Shown here: piece by piece, positions 36,446-45,483 of the stretch
Layout: the number at the start of each line of letters is the position of its first letter
Numbering within the stretch: the stretch's first letter is position 1
Assembly: GCA_045636145.1 (NCBI GenBank)
Contig: JAZTWV010000047.1
Coordinates: 62,001-126,000 of the forward strand
From: Flemingiibacterium sp045636145
GTDB lineage: Bacteria > Bacillota > Clostridia > Oscillospirales > CAG-272
DNA length: 64,000 bases
Direction: 5' to 3'
Position numbers and translations under genes: made by a program
The notes under the pieces: model-generated
What the model saw: the letters and a program-made list of their open reading frames with translations, nothing else
What the model was told of the DNA's origin: nothing
Database searches by the model: none

Positions 36446-36478
36446 TTGTCATCATCCCCCTTGCATTTGTTCAATAGT

Positions 36479-36507
36479 ATTTTAGCATACTTGTCAGGTT
36501 AAGTCAA
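36479..36507 (-). promoter_or_regulatory. Sigma-A promoter of the histidine phosphatase
   Basis: On the - strand TTGACT (36502-36507), a 17-base spacer and TAAAAT (36479-36484), about 35 bases before the start codon. Confidence 0.75.
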
Positions 36508-36604
36508 GGGCAGCGCAGGATAATTTTATCTGCGCTTGTTTTTCATATACCGATATTTTTCGCCCGAATGTACGCAAATTTTTTCATTTTATCCGGAAAA
36601 TATG

Positions 36605-36633
36605 GTGACAAACGGAAAAATATCTGATATAAT
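36605..36633 (+). promoter_or_regulatory. Sigma-A promoter of the HerA-like ATPase
   Basis: GTGACA (36605-36610), a 17-base spacer and TATAAT (36628-36633) preceded by an extended TG. Confidence 0.8.
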
Positions 36634-36674
36634 AAAGCTATAAGTGTAAAAACACGTTTTAAAGGAGTATGACA

Positions 36675-38177
36675 ATGTATCAGAAGAATATTCATAAAAT
36701 CTGGCTTGCTACGGGCAGCGAAAAGGTATACCTTGAACCGTCCATGGCGAACCGTCACGGTCTTATTGCCGGTGCGACGGGTACAGGTAAGACAGTGACC
36801 TTGAAGGTGCTGGCGGAATCGTTCAGTGATATGGGAGTTCCCGTATTTGTAGCCGATATCAAGGGCGACCTTTCGGGAATGTGTGCGCCCGGTGCTGAAA
36901 ACAAGCATATACGCCGCAGTATTGATACCATGGGTATTACCGACTTTAATTATACTTCGTATCCTGTGCAGTTTTGGGATGTATACGGAAAGCAGGGACT
37001 CCCTGTGCGTACTACAATATCGGAAATGGGACCGGAGCTGCTTGCAAGACTTCTGGGACTTAACGATACTCAAAGCGGTGTGCTTCGCATAGTGTTCCGT
37101 GTTGCCGATGACAAGGGTCTTATGCTTATTGACCTTAAAGACCTCAGAGCAATGGTACAGTATGTGGGCGACAATGCAAAGGAATACAAGCTGACCTACG
37201 GCAACATTTCACCGCAGTCTGTAGGAGCAATACAGCGTGCGCTTCTTACGCTTGAGGATGAGGGCGGAGAAATATTTTTCGGTGAGCCGTCCCTTGAGCT
37301 TGCCGATTGGGTAGACCTTGCGGAGGACGGCCGCGGAATGATGAATATTCTTGAGTGCTCCGAGCTGTTCCAGCATCCTCTGCTTTACGGCACATTCCTT
37401 TTGTGGATGCTTTCCGAAATATACGAGATGCTCCCCGAAGCCGGTGATCTTGAAAAGCCGAAGCTTGCATTTTTCTTTGATGAAGCACATCTTCTCTTTG
37501 ACGATGCTCCAAAGGCACTTGTAGAAAAGGTGGAGCAGGTTACAAGACTTATACGCTCCAAGGGCGTCAGTGTGTGGTATATAACTCAGAATCCTACGGA
37601 TATTCCCGACAGCGTTCTCGGTCAGATAGGCAACCGCGTACAGCACGCTCTTCGCGCATACACGCCAAACGATCAAAAGGCACTTAATGCCGCGGCGAAA
37701 TCATTCAGAACCAATCCGAACTTCAATACCGCCGAAGCTATACAGGCACTTGGAGTGGGCGAAGCACTTGTGTCTGTGCTTGACTCTGACGGTGTGCCGT
37801 CTGTTGTTGAGAGGGCGAATATTCTTCCGCCGAAAAGCAGTATGAAAGCAGTTGACGGAATACTTCTGCAAAGCGTGGTGCTTGCAAGCTCGCTTAAAGA
37901 CAAATATGCTGCCGAGGAGGACCGCGAATCCGCATTCGAACAGTTAAACGAGGAGCGTGAGGAAGCGGCTAAAGCAGAGGCTGAGGCTAAGGCAAAGGAA
38001 GAAAAAGAAAAGGAAAAAGAAAAAGCCGAAAAGGCAAAAGCCGCCAAGAAAAAGACAAGCAGCGGCAGAAAAAAGACCACGGCGTTTGAACGGGCGGTAA
38101 ACAGTACAGCCAATACTATAGGGCGAGAAGTAGGCAAAAAGATAGTTCGCGGAATTTTCGATACTTTTTTCAAATAA
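36675..38177 (+). CDS. HerA-like / DUF853 ATPase
   Basis: A 500-residue P-loop ATPase of the HerA-FtsK superfamily (DUF853 type). Walker A is AGATGTGKTVTL near residue 30, VADIKGDLSGM follows, and the Walker B region is KLAFFFDEAHLLFDD. SVWYITQNPTDIP is the sensor-like strand before an arginine-finger region. The last 80 residues are a Lys/Glu/Ala-rich coiled coil and a basic tail. The biological role of this stand-alone form is not established; it has no NurA-like partner here. ATG 36675, seven bases after AAAGGAG, is preferred over ATG 36669. Confidence 0.85.
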   Translation: MYQKNIHKIWLATGSEKVYLEPSMANRHGLIAGATGTGKTVTLKVLAESFSDMGVPVFVADIKGDLSGMCAPGAENKHIRRSIDTMGITDFNYTSYPVQFWDVYGKQGLPVRTTISEMGPELLARLLGLNDTQSGVLRIVFRVADDKGLMLIDLKDLRAMVQYVGDNAKEYKLTYGNISPQSVGAIQRALLTLEDEGGEIFFGEPSLELADWVDLAEDGRGMMNILECSELFQHPLLYGTFLLWMLSEIYEMLPEAGDLEKPKLAFFFDEAHLLFDDAPKALVEKVEQVTRLIRSKGVSVWYITQNPTDIPDSVLGQIGNRVQHALRAYTPNDQKALNAAAKSFRTNPNFNTAEAIQALGVGEALVSVLDSDGVPSVVERANILPPKSSMKAVDGILLQSVVLASSLKDKYAAEEDRESAFEQLNEEREEAAKAEAEAKAKEEKEKEKEKAEKAKAAKKKTSSGRKKTTAFERAVNSTANTIGREVGKKIVRGIFDTFFK

Positions 38178-38291
38178 GCGGAATTTTCTTTATGCAAAGT
38201 GCGGATAAAAATTTTGATGTAGAAAAAAGTCTGCAATTTTTGGTGAAATTGCAGAAAAAATCTCATAGTTTCGCCGATTATTAAGAAACTG

Positions 38292-38320
38292 TTGACAAAT
38301 TCTGTCGAATATGATATATT
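38292..38320 (+). promoter_or_regulatory. Sigma-A promoter of the uracil permease-upp operon
   Basis: TTGACA (38292-38297), a 17-base spacer and TATATT (38315-38320) with an extended TG. I see no PyrR attenuator hairpin in the 57 bases before the start codon. Confidence 0.85.
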
Positions 38321-38376
38321 ATATGTGGCAAAAAATATTTCCGACTCTAAAATAAAAAAACGGAGGTACATTCAAA

Positions 38377-39750
38377 ATGAAACTCGTCTATGGAGTCAAG
38401 GACAAACCTAAATTCGGTCAGCTGATCGTTTTTGCGATTCAGCAGCTTCTCGCAATTATGGCGGCGACTATTGCTGTTCCCGCTATTGTCGGAAACGGTA
38501 TGACTGCTTCCGCCGCACTTTTCGGTGCCGGTGCAGGTACGATCATTTATCAGCTGTTTACCAAATTCCGCAGTCCCGTATTTCTCGGCTCATCCTTTGC
38601 TTTCATCGGTTCGATGTCAGCTGCATTTGCCGGCGCGGCGTCCATGTCCCTTGGATATCTCGGACTTCTCATCGGTGCACTTTTGGCAGCTCTTGTATAT
38701 GTAGTCATTGCGCTTGTGGTTAAGATTGCAGGTGTTAATTGGATCAATAAGCTTATGCCGCCTGTTGTTATCGGTCCTACGGTTGCACTTATCGGTCTGT
38801 CTCTTGCAGGCGCGGCTGTTAAGGATGTATTCTCCTACGGTCCTCAGGACGGCAACGGCGCATTTATCATGAGCACCAATATCTGGGCATCGTTTGTATG
38901 TGCGCTTGTTACACTGATAGTTGTTATCCTTTGCTCTGTTTACGGTAAGAAGATGACAAAGCTTATTCCGTTCATTATCGGTATTCTCGCCGGATATGCG
39001 GCAGGTCTCGTATTCACACTTATCGGAGTGGCTACTGACAATGCAGCACTTCAGGTTATTGATTTTGCTCCATTTAAGGCACTTGTTGCAGATGGTGTAA
39101 CTCTTAAGACCTTCCTTGCTGTTCCCGAATTTACATTCCTTGAGGCCATTAAGGGTGCTGATACCTTTGAGTGGTCTTATGTTGCAACTGTTGCGGTTGC
39201 GTATGTTCCTGTTGCTTTCGTTGTGTTTGCAGAGCATATTGCAGACCACAAGAACCTTTCTTCCATCATTGAGCAGGATCTTCTTGAAGAACCCGGTCTC
39301 CACCGCACACTTCTCGGTGACGGTATCGGTTCTTTTGTAGGAGCAATTTTCGGCGGATGCCCCAACACCACATACGGTGAGTCTGTAGGCTGTGTGGCTA
39401 TTACCAGAAATGCTTCTGTTGTTACCATCACCACCACTGCGATCATGAGCATACTTATCGCATTTGTCTCTCCTTTTGTTGCATTCCTTGATTCTATTCC
39501 GGGATGCGTAATGGGTGGCGTATGCATTACCCTTTACGGATTTATCGCAGTATCCGGTCTTAAGATGATCCAGAAAGTAAATCTTGAAAATAACGCAAAT
39601 CTTTTCACCGTTTCGGTTATACTTATTTGCGGTATCGGCGGTATGACCATGGCTATCGGTAAGGTAACTATTACCGCAATTGCCTGCGCTCTTATCCTCG
39701 GTATTATCGTGAACCGTATTGTTTCCAAAGCAAAGGACAGTGAGGAATAA
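38377..39750 (+). CDS. uraA: Uracil/xanthine permease (NCS2 family), probably uracil
   Basis: A 457-residue NCS2 transporter with about 14 membrane segments. The N-terminus matches the family (FGQLIVFAIQQLLAIMAATI), as do FIGSMSAAF, the conserved FAEHIADHKNLSSI stretch and FGGCPNTTYGESVGC in the transport core. These mediate proton-coupled uptake of uracil or purines. The direct overlap with upp makes uracil the likely substrate. ATG 38377 follows GGAGG. It forms a two-gene salvage operon with its own promoter. Confidence 0.93.
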   Translation: MKLVYGVKDKPKFGQLIVFAIQQLLAIMAATIAVPAIVGNGMTASAALFGAGAGTIIYQLFTKFRSPVFLGSSFAFIGSMSAAFAGAASMSLGYLGLLIGALLAALVYVVIALVVKIAGVNWINKLMPPVVIGPTVALIGLSLAGAAVKDVFSYGPQDGNGAFIMSTNIWASFVCALVTLIVVILCSVYGKKMTKLIPFIIGILAGYAAGLVFTLIGVATDNAALQVIDFAPFKALVADGVTLKTFLAVPEFTFLEAIKGADTFEWSYVATVAVAYVPVAFVVFAEHIADHKNLSSIIEQDLLEEPGLHRTLLGDGIGSFVGAIFGGCPNTTYGESVGCVAITRNASVVTITTTAIMSILIAFVSPFVAFLDSIPGCVMGGVCITLYGFIAVSGLKMIQKVNLENNANLFTVSVILICGIGGMTMAIGKVTITAIACALILGIIVNRIVSKAKDSEE

Positions 39751-40379
39751 TGAAAAACGTAACAATTTTCGATCATCCGCTGATACAGCATAAAACTACT
39801 ATCATGCGTATGAAATCTACATCCAACAAGGAATTCCGCGAGAATGTTGAAGAGATCACCATGCTCATGTGCTACGAAGCACTTCGCGATCTTCCGCTTT
39901 GTGATGTGGAGATCGAAACTCCCATTAAAAAGACCACTCAGAAGATGATAAAGGGCAAGAAGCTTGCTGTTGTGCCGATCCTGCGTGCAGGACTCGGTAT
40001 GGTTAACGGTCTTCTTAATCTTGTCCCCTCTGCTAAAGTAGGTCATATCGGTATGTACCGCGACGAGGAGACCTTGCAGCCTCATCCCTATTACTGCAAG
40101 CTTCCTGCGGATATTGAGGAAAGACTCATCGTAGTCGTCGACCCCATGCTTGCAACCGGCGGCTCTGCGTGCGACGCTATTGCGCAGATCAAGGAGAAGG
40201 GCGGACGGCATATCAAATTCCTTTGCCTTATTGCGGCTCCTGAGGGTATTGAGGCTCTCTCGAAGGCTCATCCCGATGTTGAAATCTACTGTGCAAACGT
40301 TGACGAGTGCCTTAATGAGAACGGATATATCGTACCCGGCCTTGGAGATGCGGGCGACCGTATTTTCGGAACAAAATAA
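39750..40379 (+). CDS. upp: Uracil phosphoribosyltransferase
   Basis: A 209-residue enzyme that converts uracil and PRPP to UMP. The PRPP loop is VVDPMLATGGSA, the uracil-binding region contains GYIVPGLGDAGDRIFG at the C-terminus, and PILRAGLGMVNG is also characteristic. The start codon shares one base with the permease stop (TAATG), so the two are translationally coupled and import is tied to salvage. A strong terminator follows. Confidence 0.97.
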   Translation: MKNVTIFDHPLIQHKTTIMRMKSTSNKEFRENVEEITMLMCYEALRDLPLCDVEIETPIKKTTQKMIKGKKLAVVPILRAGLGMVNGLLNLVPSAKVGHIGMYRDEETLQPHPYYCKLPADIEERLIVVVDPMLATGGSACDAIAQIKEKGGRHIKFLCLIAAPEGIEALSKAHPDVEIYCANVDECLNENGYIVPGLGDAGDRIFGTK

Positions 40380-40394
40380 GAAATAAGTATCGGC

Positions 40395-40426
40395 AATCGC
40401 CGGGAGCAAATCTCCCGGCGATTCTT
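40395..40426 (+). terminator. Terminator hairpin after upp
   Basis: AATCGCCGGGAG (40395-40406) and CTCCCGGCGATT (40412-40423) form a perfect 12-pair GC-rich stem with a five-base loop; the tail (CTTGTCATTT) is only moderately T-rich. Confidence 0.8.
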
Positions 40427-40512
40427 GTCATTTATAATTGTGGGTATGCTGTTTAGTTGTTTATTCTAACTAATTACATTGTTACATTATTGTAAAAAAT
40501 ACACTATGAATA

Positions 40513-40541
40513 TTGAAATAACACCTAATTTAGGGTATAAT
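40513..40541 (+). promoter_or_regulatory. Sigma-A promoter of the ABC exporter pair
   Basis: TTGAAA (40513-40518), a 17-base spacer and TATAAT (40536-40541), about 50 bases before the first exporter gene. No regulator gene or obvious operator lies alongside. Confidence 0.82.
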
Positions 40542-40591
40542 GTTTAGGTTCCAACTGATTTGTATATTTTTCCATAGAAGGGGTGTTACAT

Positions 40592-42334
40592 TTGATAAAA
40601 CGTCTTGCGGCCTGTGTCAGAGAGTATAAGCTGCCGACGGTGCTTACGCTGATTTTTATTGTCTGTGAGGCAATAATCGAAACATTTATCCCATTTATTA
40701 CCGTGGATCTTGTGAATAGCATAAAAGACGGTGCTATGATGGATACGATTATAAAAACGGGACTTCTGCTTGTTTTGATGGCAGGTCTCTCACTTACCTG
40801 CGGCGGCGTGGCAGGCTTTACCTGTGCCAAGGCATCGGCGGGATTTGCAAAAAATCTGCGCCATGATATTTTTCGCCGCATCCAAACCTATTCGTTTGAG
40901 AACGTGGACAAATTCTCCGCTACATCGCTTGTTACCCGAATGACAACCGACGTATCAAACGTACAGATGGCATATATGATGCTTATCAGAACTGCTATAC
41001 GCAGTCCGCTTATGTTTATATTCTCCATTGTTATGGCGTATGTAATGGGCGGTGCGCTTGCAACCACCTTTGTGGTTGTTGTTCCGTTTCTTATATGCGG
41101 TCTCCTTTTTGTCAGCCGCAAGGCAATGCCTGCTTTCAGACGAGTCTTTCGCAAATATGACCGTCTTAACGAGTCAATCGAAGAAAATGTGCGTGCTATG
41201 CGTGTTGTAAAGGGATTTTCCAGAGAAGAACACGAAAAGAGCAAATTTTTAACTGCCGCAGACGATATACGCCGCGACTTTACAAAAGCTGAGCGTATTG
41301 TTGCACTTAATACGCCTATCATGCAGATATGCCTGTATTTCAACATGATTTTTGTGCTTTTTGTAGGCTCAAAAATGATCATAACAAGCGGCGGAACGGA
41401 AATATATGTGGGTCAGATATCCGCAATGCTGACATACGGTATGCAGATACTTATGTCGCTTATGATGCTCTCCATGATCTACGTAATGCTCACCATGTCG
41501 TCAGAGTCCATCAAGCGTATATATGAGGTGCTTTCCGAGGAGCCGGCACTGAAAAATCCGAAGAATGCCGTTACGCAGGTGAAGGACGGCTCGGTAGAAT
41601 TTACGGATGTGCGATTCAAGTATTCCAAAAAAGCCGAGAGATTTGCACTTGACGATATAGATTTAAAGATCGAATCGGGCATGACTGTCGGTATTCTCGG
41701 CGGTACGGGCTCAAGTAAATCCACCCTTGTTCAGCTTATTCCGCGCCTTTACGACACTACCGAGGGATGTGTTCGTGTGGGCGGCATTGATGTCCGCGAT
41801 TACGATCTCGACACACTTCGCGGCGCAGTTGCAATGGTGCTTCAGAAGAATCTTCTGTTCTCCGGCACGATCAAAGAAAATCTTAAATGGGGCAATGCCG
41901 ATGCCACTGACGAGGAGATCGCCGAGGCTTGCCGTCTTGCGCAGGCAGAGGAATTTATCCTCTCTTTCCCGGACGGCTACGATACGAAGATCGAACAGGG
42001 CGGCTCCAACGTTTCGGGCGGTCAGAAACAGCGTTTGTGTATTGCACGCGCGCTTCTTAAGAAGCCCAAAATACTCATCCTTGACGACTCCACAAGTGCC
42101 GTTGATACAAAAACGGATATGCTTATACGTGAGGGCTTCAAACGCTATATTCCCGAAACCACAAAAATTATAATTGCTCAGCGCGTGGCATCTGTAGAGG
42201 ATGCAGATATGATAATTGTTATGGACAACGGTAAGATATCCGCTCTCGGACGTCATGACGAGCTTCTCAGGACAAGCGATATCTACCGCGAGGTATATAC
42301 TCAGCAGACGAAAGGAGGGGACAGCAATGAATAA
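40592..42334 (+). CDS. ABC exporter half, degenerate-site subunit
   Basis: A 580-residue type IV ABC exporter with a six-helix membrane domain (about 1-320) and a nucleotide-binding domain. Walker A is GGTGSSKST (serine replaces the usual last glycine), the signature is VSGGQKQRL, and Walker B is ILILDDSTSAVD, where Asp replaces the catalytic Glu. That places this subunit as the partner contributing the degenerate ATP site in heterodimers of the BmrCD/TM287-288 kind. The start is TTG 40592 after AAGGGG. Substrate (drug, lipid or peptide) cannot be told from sequence. Confidence 0.92.
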   Translation: MIKRLAACVREYKLPTVLTLIFIVCEAIIETFIPFITVDLVNSIKDGAMMDTIIKTGLLLVLMAGLSLTCGGVAGFTCAKASAGFAKNLRHDIFRRIQTYSFENVDKFSATSLVTRMTTDVSNVQMAYMMLIRTAIRSPLMFIFSIVMAYVMGGALATTFVVVVPFLICGLLFVSRKAMPAFRRVFRKYDRLNESIEENVRAMRVVKGFSREEHEKSKFLTAADDIRRDFTKAERIVALNTPIMQICLYFNMIFVLFVGSKMIITSGGTEIYVGQISAMLTYGMQILMSLMMLSMIYVMLTMSSESIKRIYEVLSEEPALKNPKNAVTQVKDGSVEFTDVRFKYSKKAERFALDDIDLKIESGMTVGILGGTGSSKSTLVQLIPRLYDTTEGCVRVGGIDVRDYDLDTLRGAVAMVLQKNLLFSGTIKENLKWGNADATDEEIAEACRLAQAEEFILSFPDGYDTKIEQGGSNVSGGQKQRLCIARALLKKPKILILDDSTSAVDTKTDMLIREGFKRYIPETTKIIIAQRVASVEDADMIIVMDNGKISALGRHDELLRTSDIYREVYTQQTKGGDSNE

Positions 42335-44246
42335 CCCGAAGGAAAATGTTAAGCCCCCCAAGCGAAAGCTTGATATGGGTGCGCTTGGGCGTATCCTTAA
42401 GCTGCTTATAGAGTGTTATCCGAGGCTCGTTCCCCTAACGGCGGTATGTATTCTGTTTGCCGCAGTGGTAGCTTCAATTCCGTCGCTTTTTATACAGCGC
42501 GTTCTTGCGTCAATTGAAAAATGGTATCCTACACGTGATTTTGCAAGTGCCAGCACCGAGATACTTCCGCTTATATTCACACTTGGCGGCATATATGTGG
42601 TATCTCTCATTGCTGTGGCTGTCCATTCTCAGCTTATGGCATATATCACTCAGGGCTTTCTCAGTAAGATGAGAATAAAAATGTTTGAGGGAATGCAGAA
42701 TCTTCCCATCAGTTATTTTGACACAAACAAGCATGGCGATATCATGAGTCACTATACCAATGATATTGATACGCTCCGTCAGCTTGTATCACAGTCACTT
42801 CCCGCACTTCTTCAGTCGGCTGTAATAGTTGCGGTTGTGTTTTTCATTATGCTTTGGTACAGCATTCCCATGACGCTTGTTGTAGTTTTGGGAGTGTTTG
42901 CCATGATGCTCGTTTCGAAAAAGGTTGGCGGCGGTTCGGCAAAATATTTCATCCGTCAGCAGCAGGCAATAGGCAAGACCGAAGGCTTTATACAGGAAAT
43001 GATGAACGGTCAAAAGGTCATTAAGGTGTTCTGCCATGAGGACGAGGCAAACCGCGATTTTGACAAGATAAACGACGCGCTTTATGAGGACAGCTACCGC
43101 GCCAATGCCTATGCAAATTCCCTTGGTCCCATTATCATGAATATCGGAAACGTGCTGTATGTGCTTATTGCAACCATCGGTGCGCTGTTTATAGTAGCCG
43201 GACTGCCGAATTTCAGCATTTCCGGTATGGTGTTTGGCATAAGCTTGCTTGTACCGTTTCTTAATATGACAAAGCAGTTTACAGGAAATATCAACAGCGT
43301 GTCTCAGCAGTTTAACGCTATAATTATGGCAATCGCCGGTGCTAAGCGCATATTTGCACTTATGGATCAGGAGCCTGAGACTGACGAGGGCTATGTTACC
43401 CTTGTAAACGCAAAGATTGATGAGAACGGCAATATTACGGAAACCGCAGAGCGTACAGGAAAATGGGCGTGGAAGCATCCTCACGGTGACGGAACGCTGA
43501 CCTATACGGAGCTTCGCGGTGACGTAAGACTAAATGAAGTTGATTTCGGTTATGTCGAGGATAAATTGGTGCTCCACGATATTTCCGTATACGCCGAGCC
43601 GGGACAAAAGGTTGCATTTGTAGGTGCTACAGGTGCCGGAAAGACCACTATTACCAATCTTATAAACCGTTTCTATGATATAGACGACGGAAAGATACGC
43701 TACGACGGCATCAATATAAACAAGATAAAGAAATCCGACCTTCGCCGTTCTCTCGGCATAGTTCTCCAGGAAACAAACCTGTTTACCGGTACGGTAATGG
43801 ATAATATCCGATACGGCAGGCTTGACGTTTCCGACGAGGACTGCATAGCGGCGGCAAAGCTTGCAGGTGCAGATGATTTTATCACCCGCCTGCCCAGCGG
43901 ATACAACACCGAGCTTACAAACAACGGTGCAAATCTCTCACAGGGACAGCGTCAGCTTATTGCCATTGCCCGTGCGGCTGTGGCAGACCCGCCTGTCATG
44001 ATACTTGACGAAGCCACGTCAAGTATAGACACCCGCACCGAGGCGATAGTACAGCGCGGCATGGATAAGCTTATGGAGGGCAGAACGGTATTTGTTATCG
44101 CTCACAGACTCTCTACTGTCATGAATTCCGATGTTATAATGGTTCTTGACCACGGACGCATAATTGAACGCGGAAGTCACGAAAAACTCATCGAAGAGAA
44201 GGGCACATATTACCGTCTCTACACCGGCGCATTTGAGCTTGAATAA
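42327..44246 (+). CDS. ABC exporter half, consensus-site subunit
   Basis: A 639-residue exporter half that overlaps the preceding gene by eight bases, with AAAGGAGGGG as ribosome site. The membrane domain is at about 35-330. Between it and the ATPase lies an inserted segment (about 370-400, containing WAWKHPHGDG). Walker A is GATGAGKTT (about 433-441), the signature is LSQGQRQLI and Walker B is VMILDEATSSID with the catalytic Glu. The pair should form a heterodimer with one active and one degenerate site. The N-terminus is Lys/Pro-rich. Confidence 0.93.
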   Translation: MNNPKENVKPPKRKLDMGALGRILKLLIECYPRLVPLTAVCILFAAVVASIPSLFIQRVLASIEKWYPTRDFASASTEILPLIFTLGGIYVVSLIAVAVHSQLMAYITQGFLSKMRIKMFEGMQNLPISYFDTNKHGDIMSHYTNDIDTLRQLVSQSLPALLQSAVIVAVVFFIMLWYSIPMTLVVVLGVFAMMLVSKKVGGGSAKYFIRQQQAIGKTEGFIQEMMNGQKVIKVFCHEDEANRDFDKINDALYEDSYRANAYANSLGPIIMNIGNVLYVLIATIGALFIVAGLPNFSISGMVFGISLLVPFLNMTKQFTGNINSVSQQFNAIIMAIAGAKRIFALMDQEPETDEGYVTLVNAKIDENGNITETAERTGKWAWKHPHGDGTLTYTELRGDVRLNEVDFGYVEDKLVLHDISVYAEPGQKVAFVGATGAGKTTITNLINRFYDIDDGKIRYDGININKIKKSDLRRSLGIVLQETNLFTGTVMDNIRYGRLDVSDEDCIAAAKLAGADDFITRLPSGYNTELTNNGANLSQGQRQLIAIARAAVADPPVMILDEATSSIDTRTEAIVQRGMDKLMEGRTVFVIAHRLSTVMNSDVIMVLDHGRIIERGSHEKLIEEKGTYYRLYTGAFELE

Positions 44247-44252
44247 TAGAAA

Positions 44253-44297
44253 AGACCGCCTGCAGGCTTTATAGCTTGGCAGACGGTCTCTTTTTTT
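44253..44297 (+). terminator. Intrinsic terminator after the ABC exporter
   Basis: AGACCG (44253-44258) pairs with CGGTCT (44284-44289); after one mismatch CTGC/GCAG extend the stem. Seven T residues follow. Confidence 0.8.
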
Positions 44298-44397
44298 GCG
44301 TAAAAACCGAAAATTTACGCTTTAGTCGGAATACTGAGGCGGCTTTATGTAATAATATACCGTGAGTATAATTTTCGAAAATAACCTTGGAGCGGCT

Positions 44398-45483
44398 ATG
44401 GAGAAAAAGAAAAAATTTCTTATTTCTGCGGTATATTATCTGACGATTTCCGCTATTGTGTTTCTTTTTTTAAAGTATGCAGTATTTGTCATAATGCCAT
44501 TTGTTATAGGCTTTGCCGTGGCGGCGGTACTTAATCCGGCGGTACGCTTTTTCTGCGGAAAATTTGATATGAAGCGTAAACCCACAGCTCTGCTTATTCT
44601 GCTTCTTTTTTATGCTACGATAGGTATGCTTGCAACTGTGCTTGTGGTACGTATGACGGTAACGGTGGGGGCGGTATCGGAAAAGCTTCCGGGACTTTAT
44701 GCGGATACGGTAGAGCCCGCTCTTGGCAGAGCCTTTGAATATGTTAACCGTCTGATAGCGAGATTTGACAGAGTGCCGGATAATGAGCTTGCCGATGCCT
44801 TAACGTCGTTTTTTAACTCCCTTAAAAGCTCTATCGGAGAAACCGTGTCAAACATATCGGTTCGAGCCATAACAGCACTTTCAGGACTTGCGGCGGCAGT
44901 TCCGAAGTTTATTATAGAGCTTCTTTTTGCGGTGATATCAAGCTTTTTCTTTATTATCGACTATGAAAAGATTGTAGGATATATAAAATCCCGACTGCCC
45001 ACAAGGGCAATCGGGATAATGACGGATCTCAGAGACAAGTTTTTTGTCACCGTCATAAAATATATTCGCTCCTACGCGCTCATAATGCTCATAACCTTTG
45101 CGGAGCTGTTTTTCGGACTGATTTTACTTGGATGTGAAAACGCGGCACTGTATGCATTCCTGATTGCCTTATTTGACGTCCTTCCCGTGGTTGGGACTGG
45201 AGCGATCATGATACCGTGGGCTATTATTGAGCTTATACGGGGCAATCTGCGATACGGAATAGGACTCATTGTGCTCTGGGCAATAATAACCGTAGTCAGA
45301 AACATTATTGAGCCGAAAATTGTAGGTACGCAGGTGGGACTCCCTCCGCTTCTGACGCTTATATCAATGTTCGTCGGAAGCAAGCTGTTCGGCTTTTTCG
45401 GCCTTATCGCACTGCCTCTTGGAATGTCAATAGCTCTGTCGGTAATAAGGGAACGAAATCAGCTAACGTCAGGGACAAAATAA
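44398..45483 (+). CDS. AI-2E transporter family membrane protein (YtvI-like)
   Basis: A 361-residue protein with about seven to eight membrane segments of the AI-2E/PerM family. Landmarks are the N-terminal helices, a central amphipathic loop region (about 95-160), and the C-terminal block FDVLPVVGTGAIMIPWAIIE with IIEPKIVGTQVGLPPLLTLI. Clostridial members include the sporulation-associated YtvI; the transported compound is not generally known. ATG 44398 has TTGGAG upstream. The 3' end overlaps the convergent subtilase gene by 25 bases. Confidence 0.88.
   Translation: MEKKKKFLISAVYYLTISAIVFLFLKYAVFVIMPFVIGFAVAAVLNPAVRFFCGKFDMKRKPTALLILLLFYATIGMLATVLVVRMTVTVGAVSEKLPGLYADTVEPALGRAFEYVNRLIARFDRVPDNELADALTSFFNSLKSSIGETVSNISVRAITALSGLAAAVPKFIIELLFAVISSFFFIIDYEKIVGYIKSRLPTRAIGIMTDLRDKFFVTVIKYIRSYALIMLITFAELFFGLILLGCENAALYAFLIALFDVLPVVGTGAIMIPWAIIELIRGNLRYGIGLIVLWAIITVVRNIIEPKIVGTQVGLPPLLTLISMFVGSKLFGFFGLIALPLGMSIALSVIRERNQLTSGTK

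Noticed and set aside
38617..39765. A 382-codon open frame on the - strand
   Set aside because: It is antisense to the uracil permease and Cys/Asn/Lys-rich, without membrane or enzyme features. Treated as a shadow.
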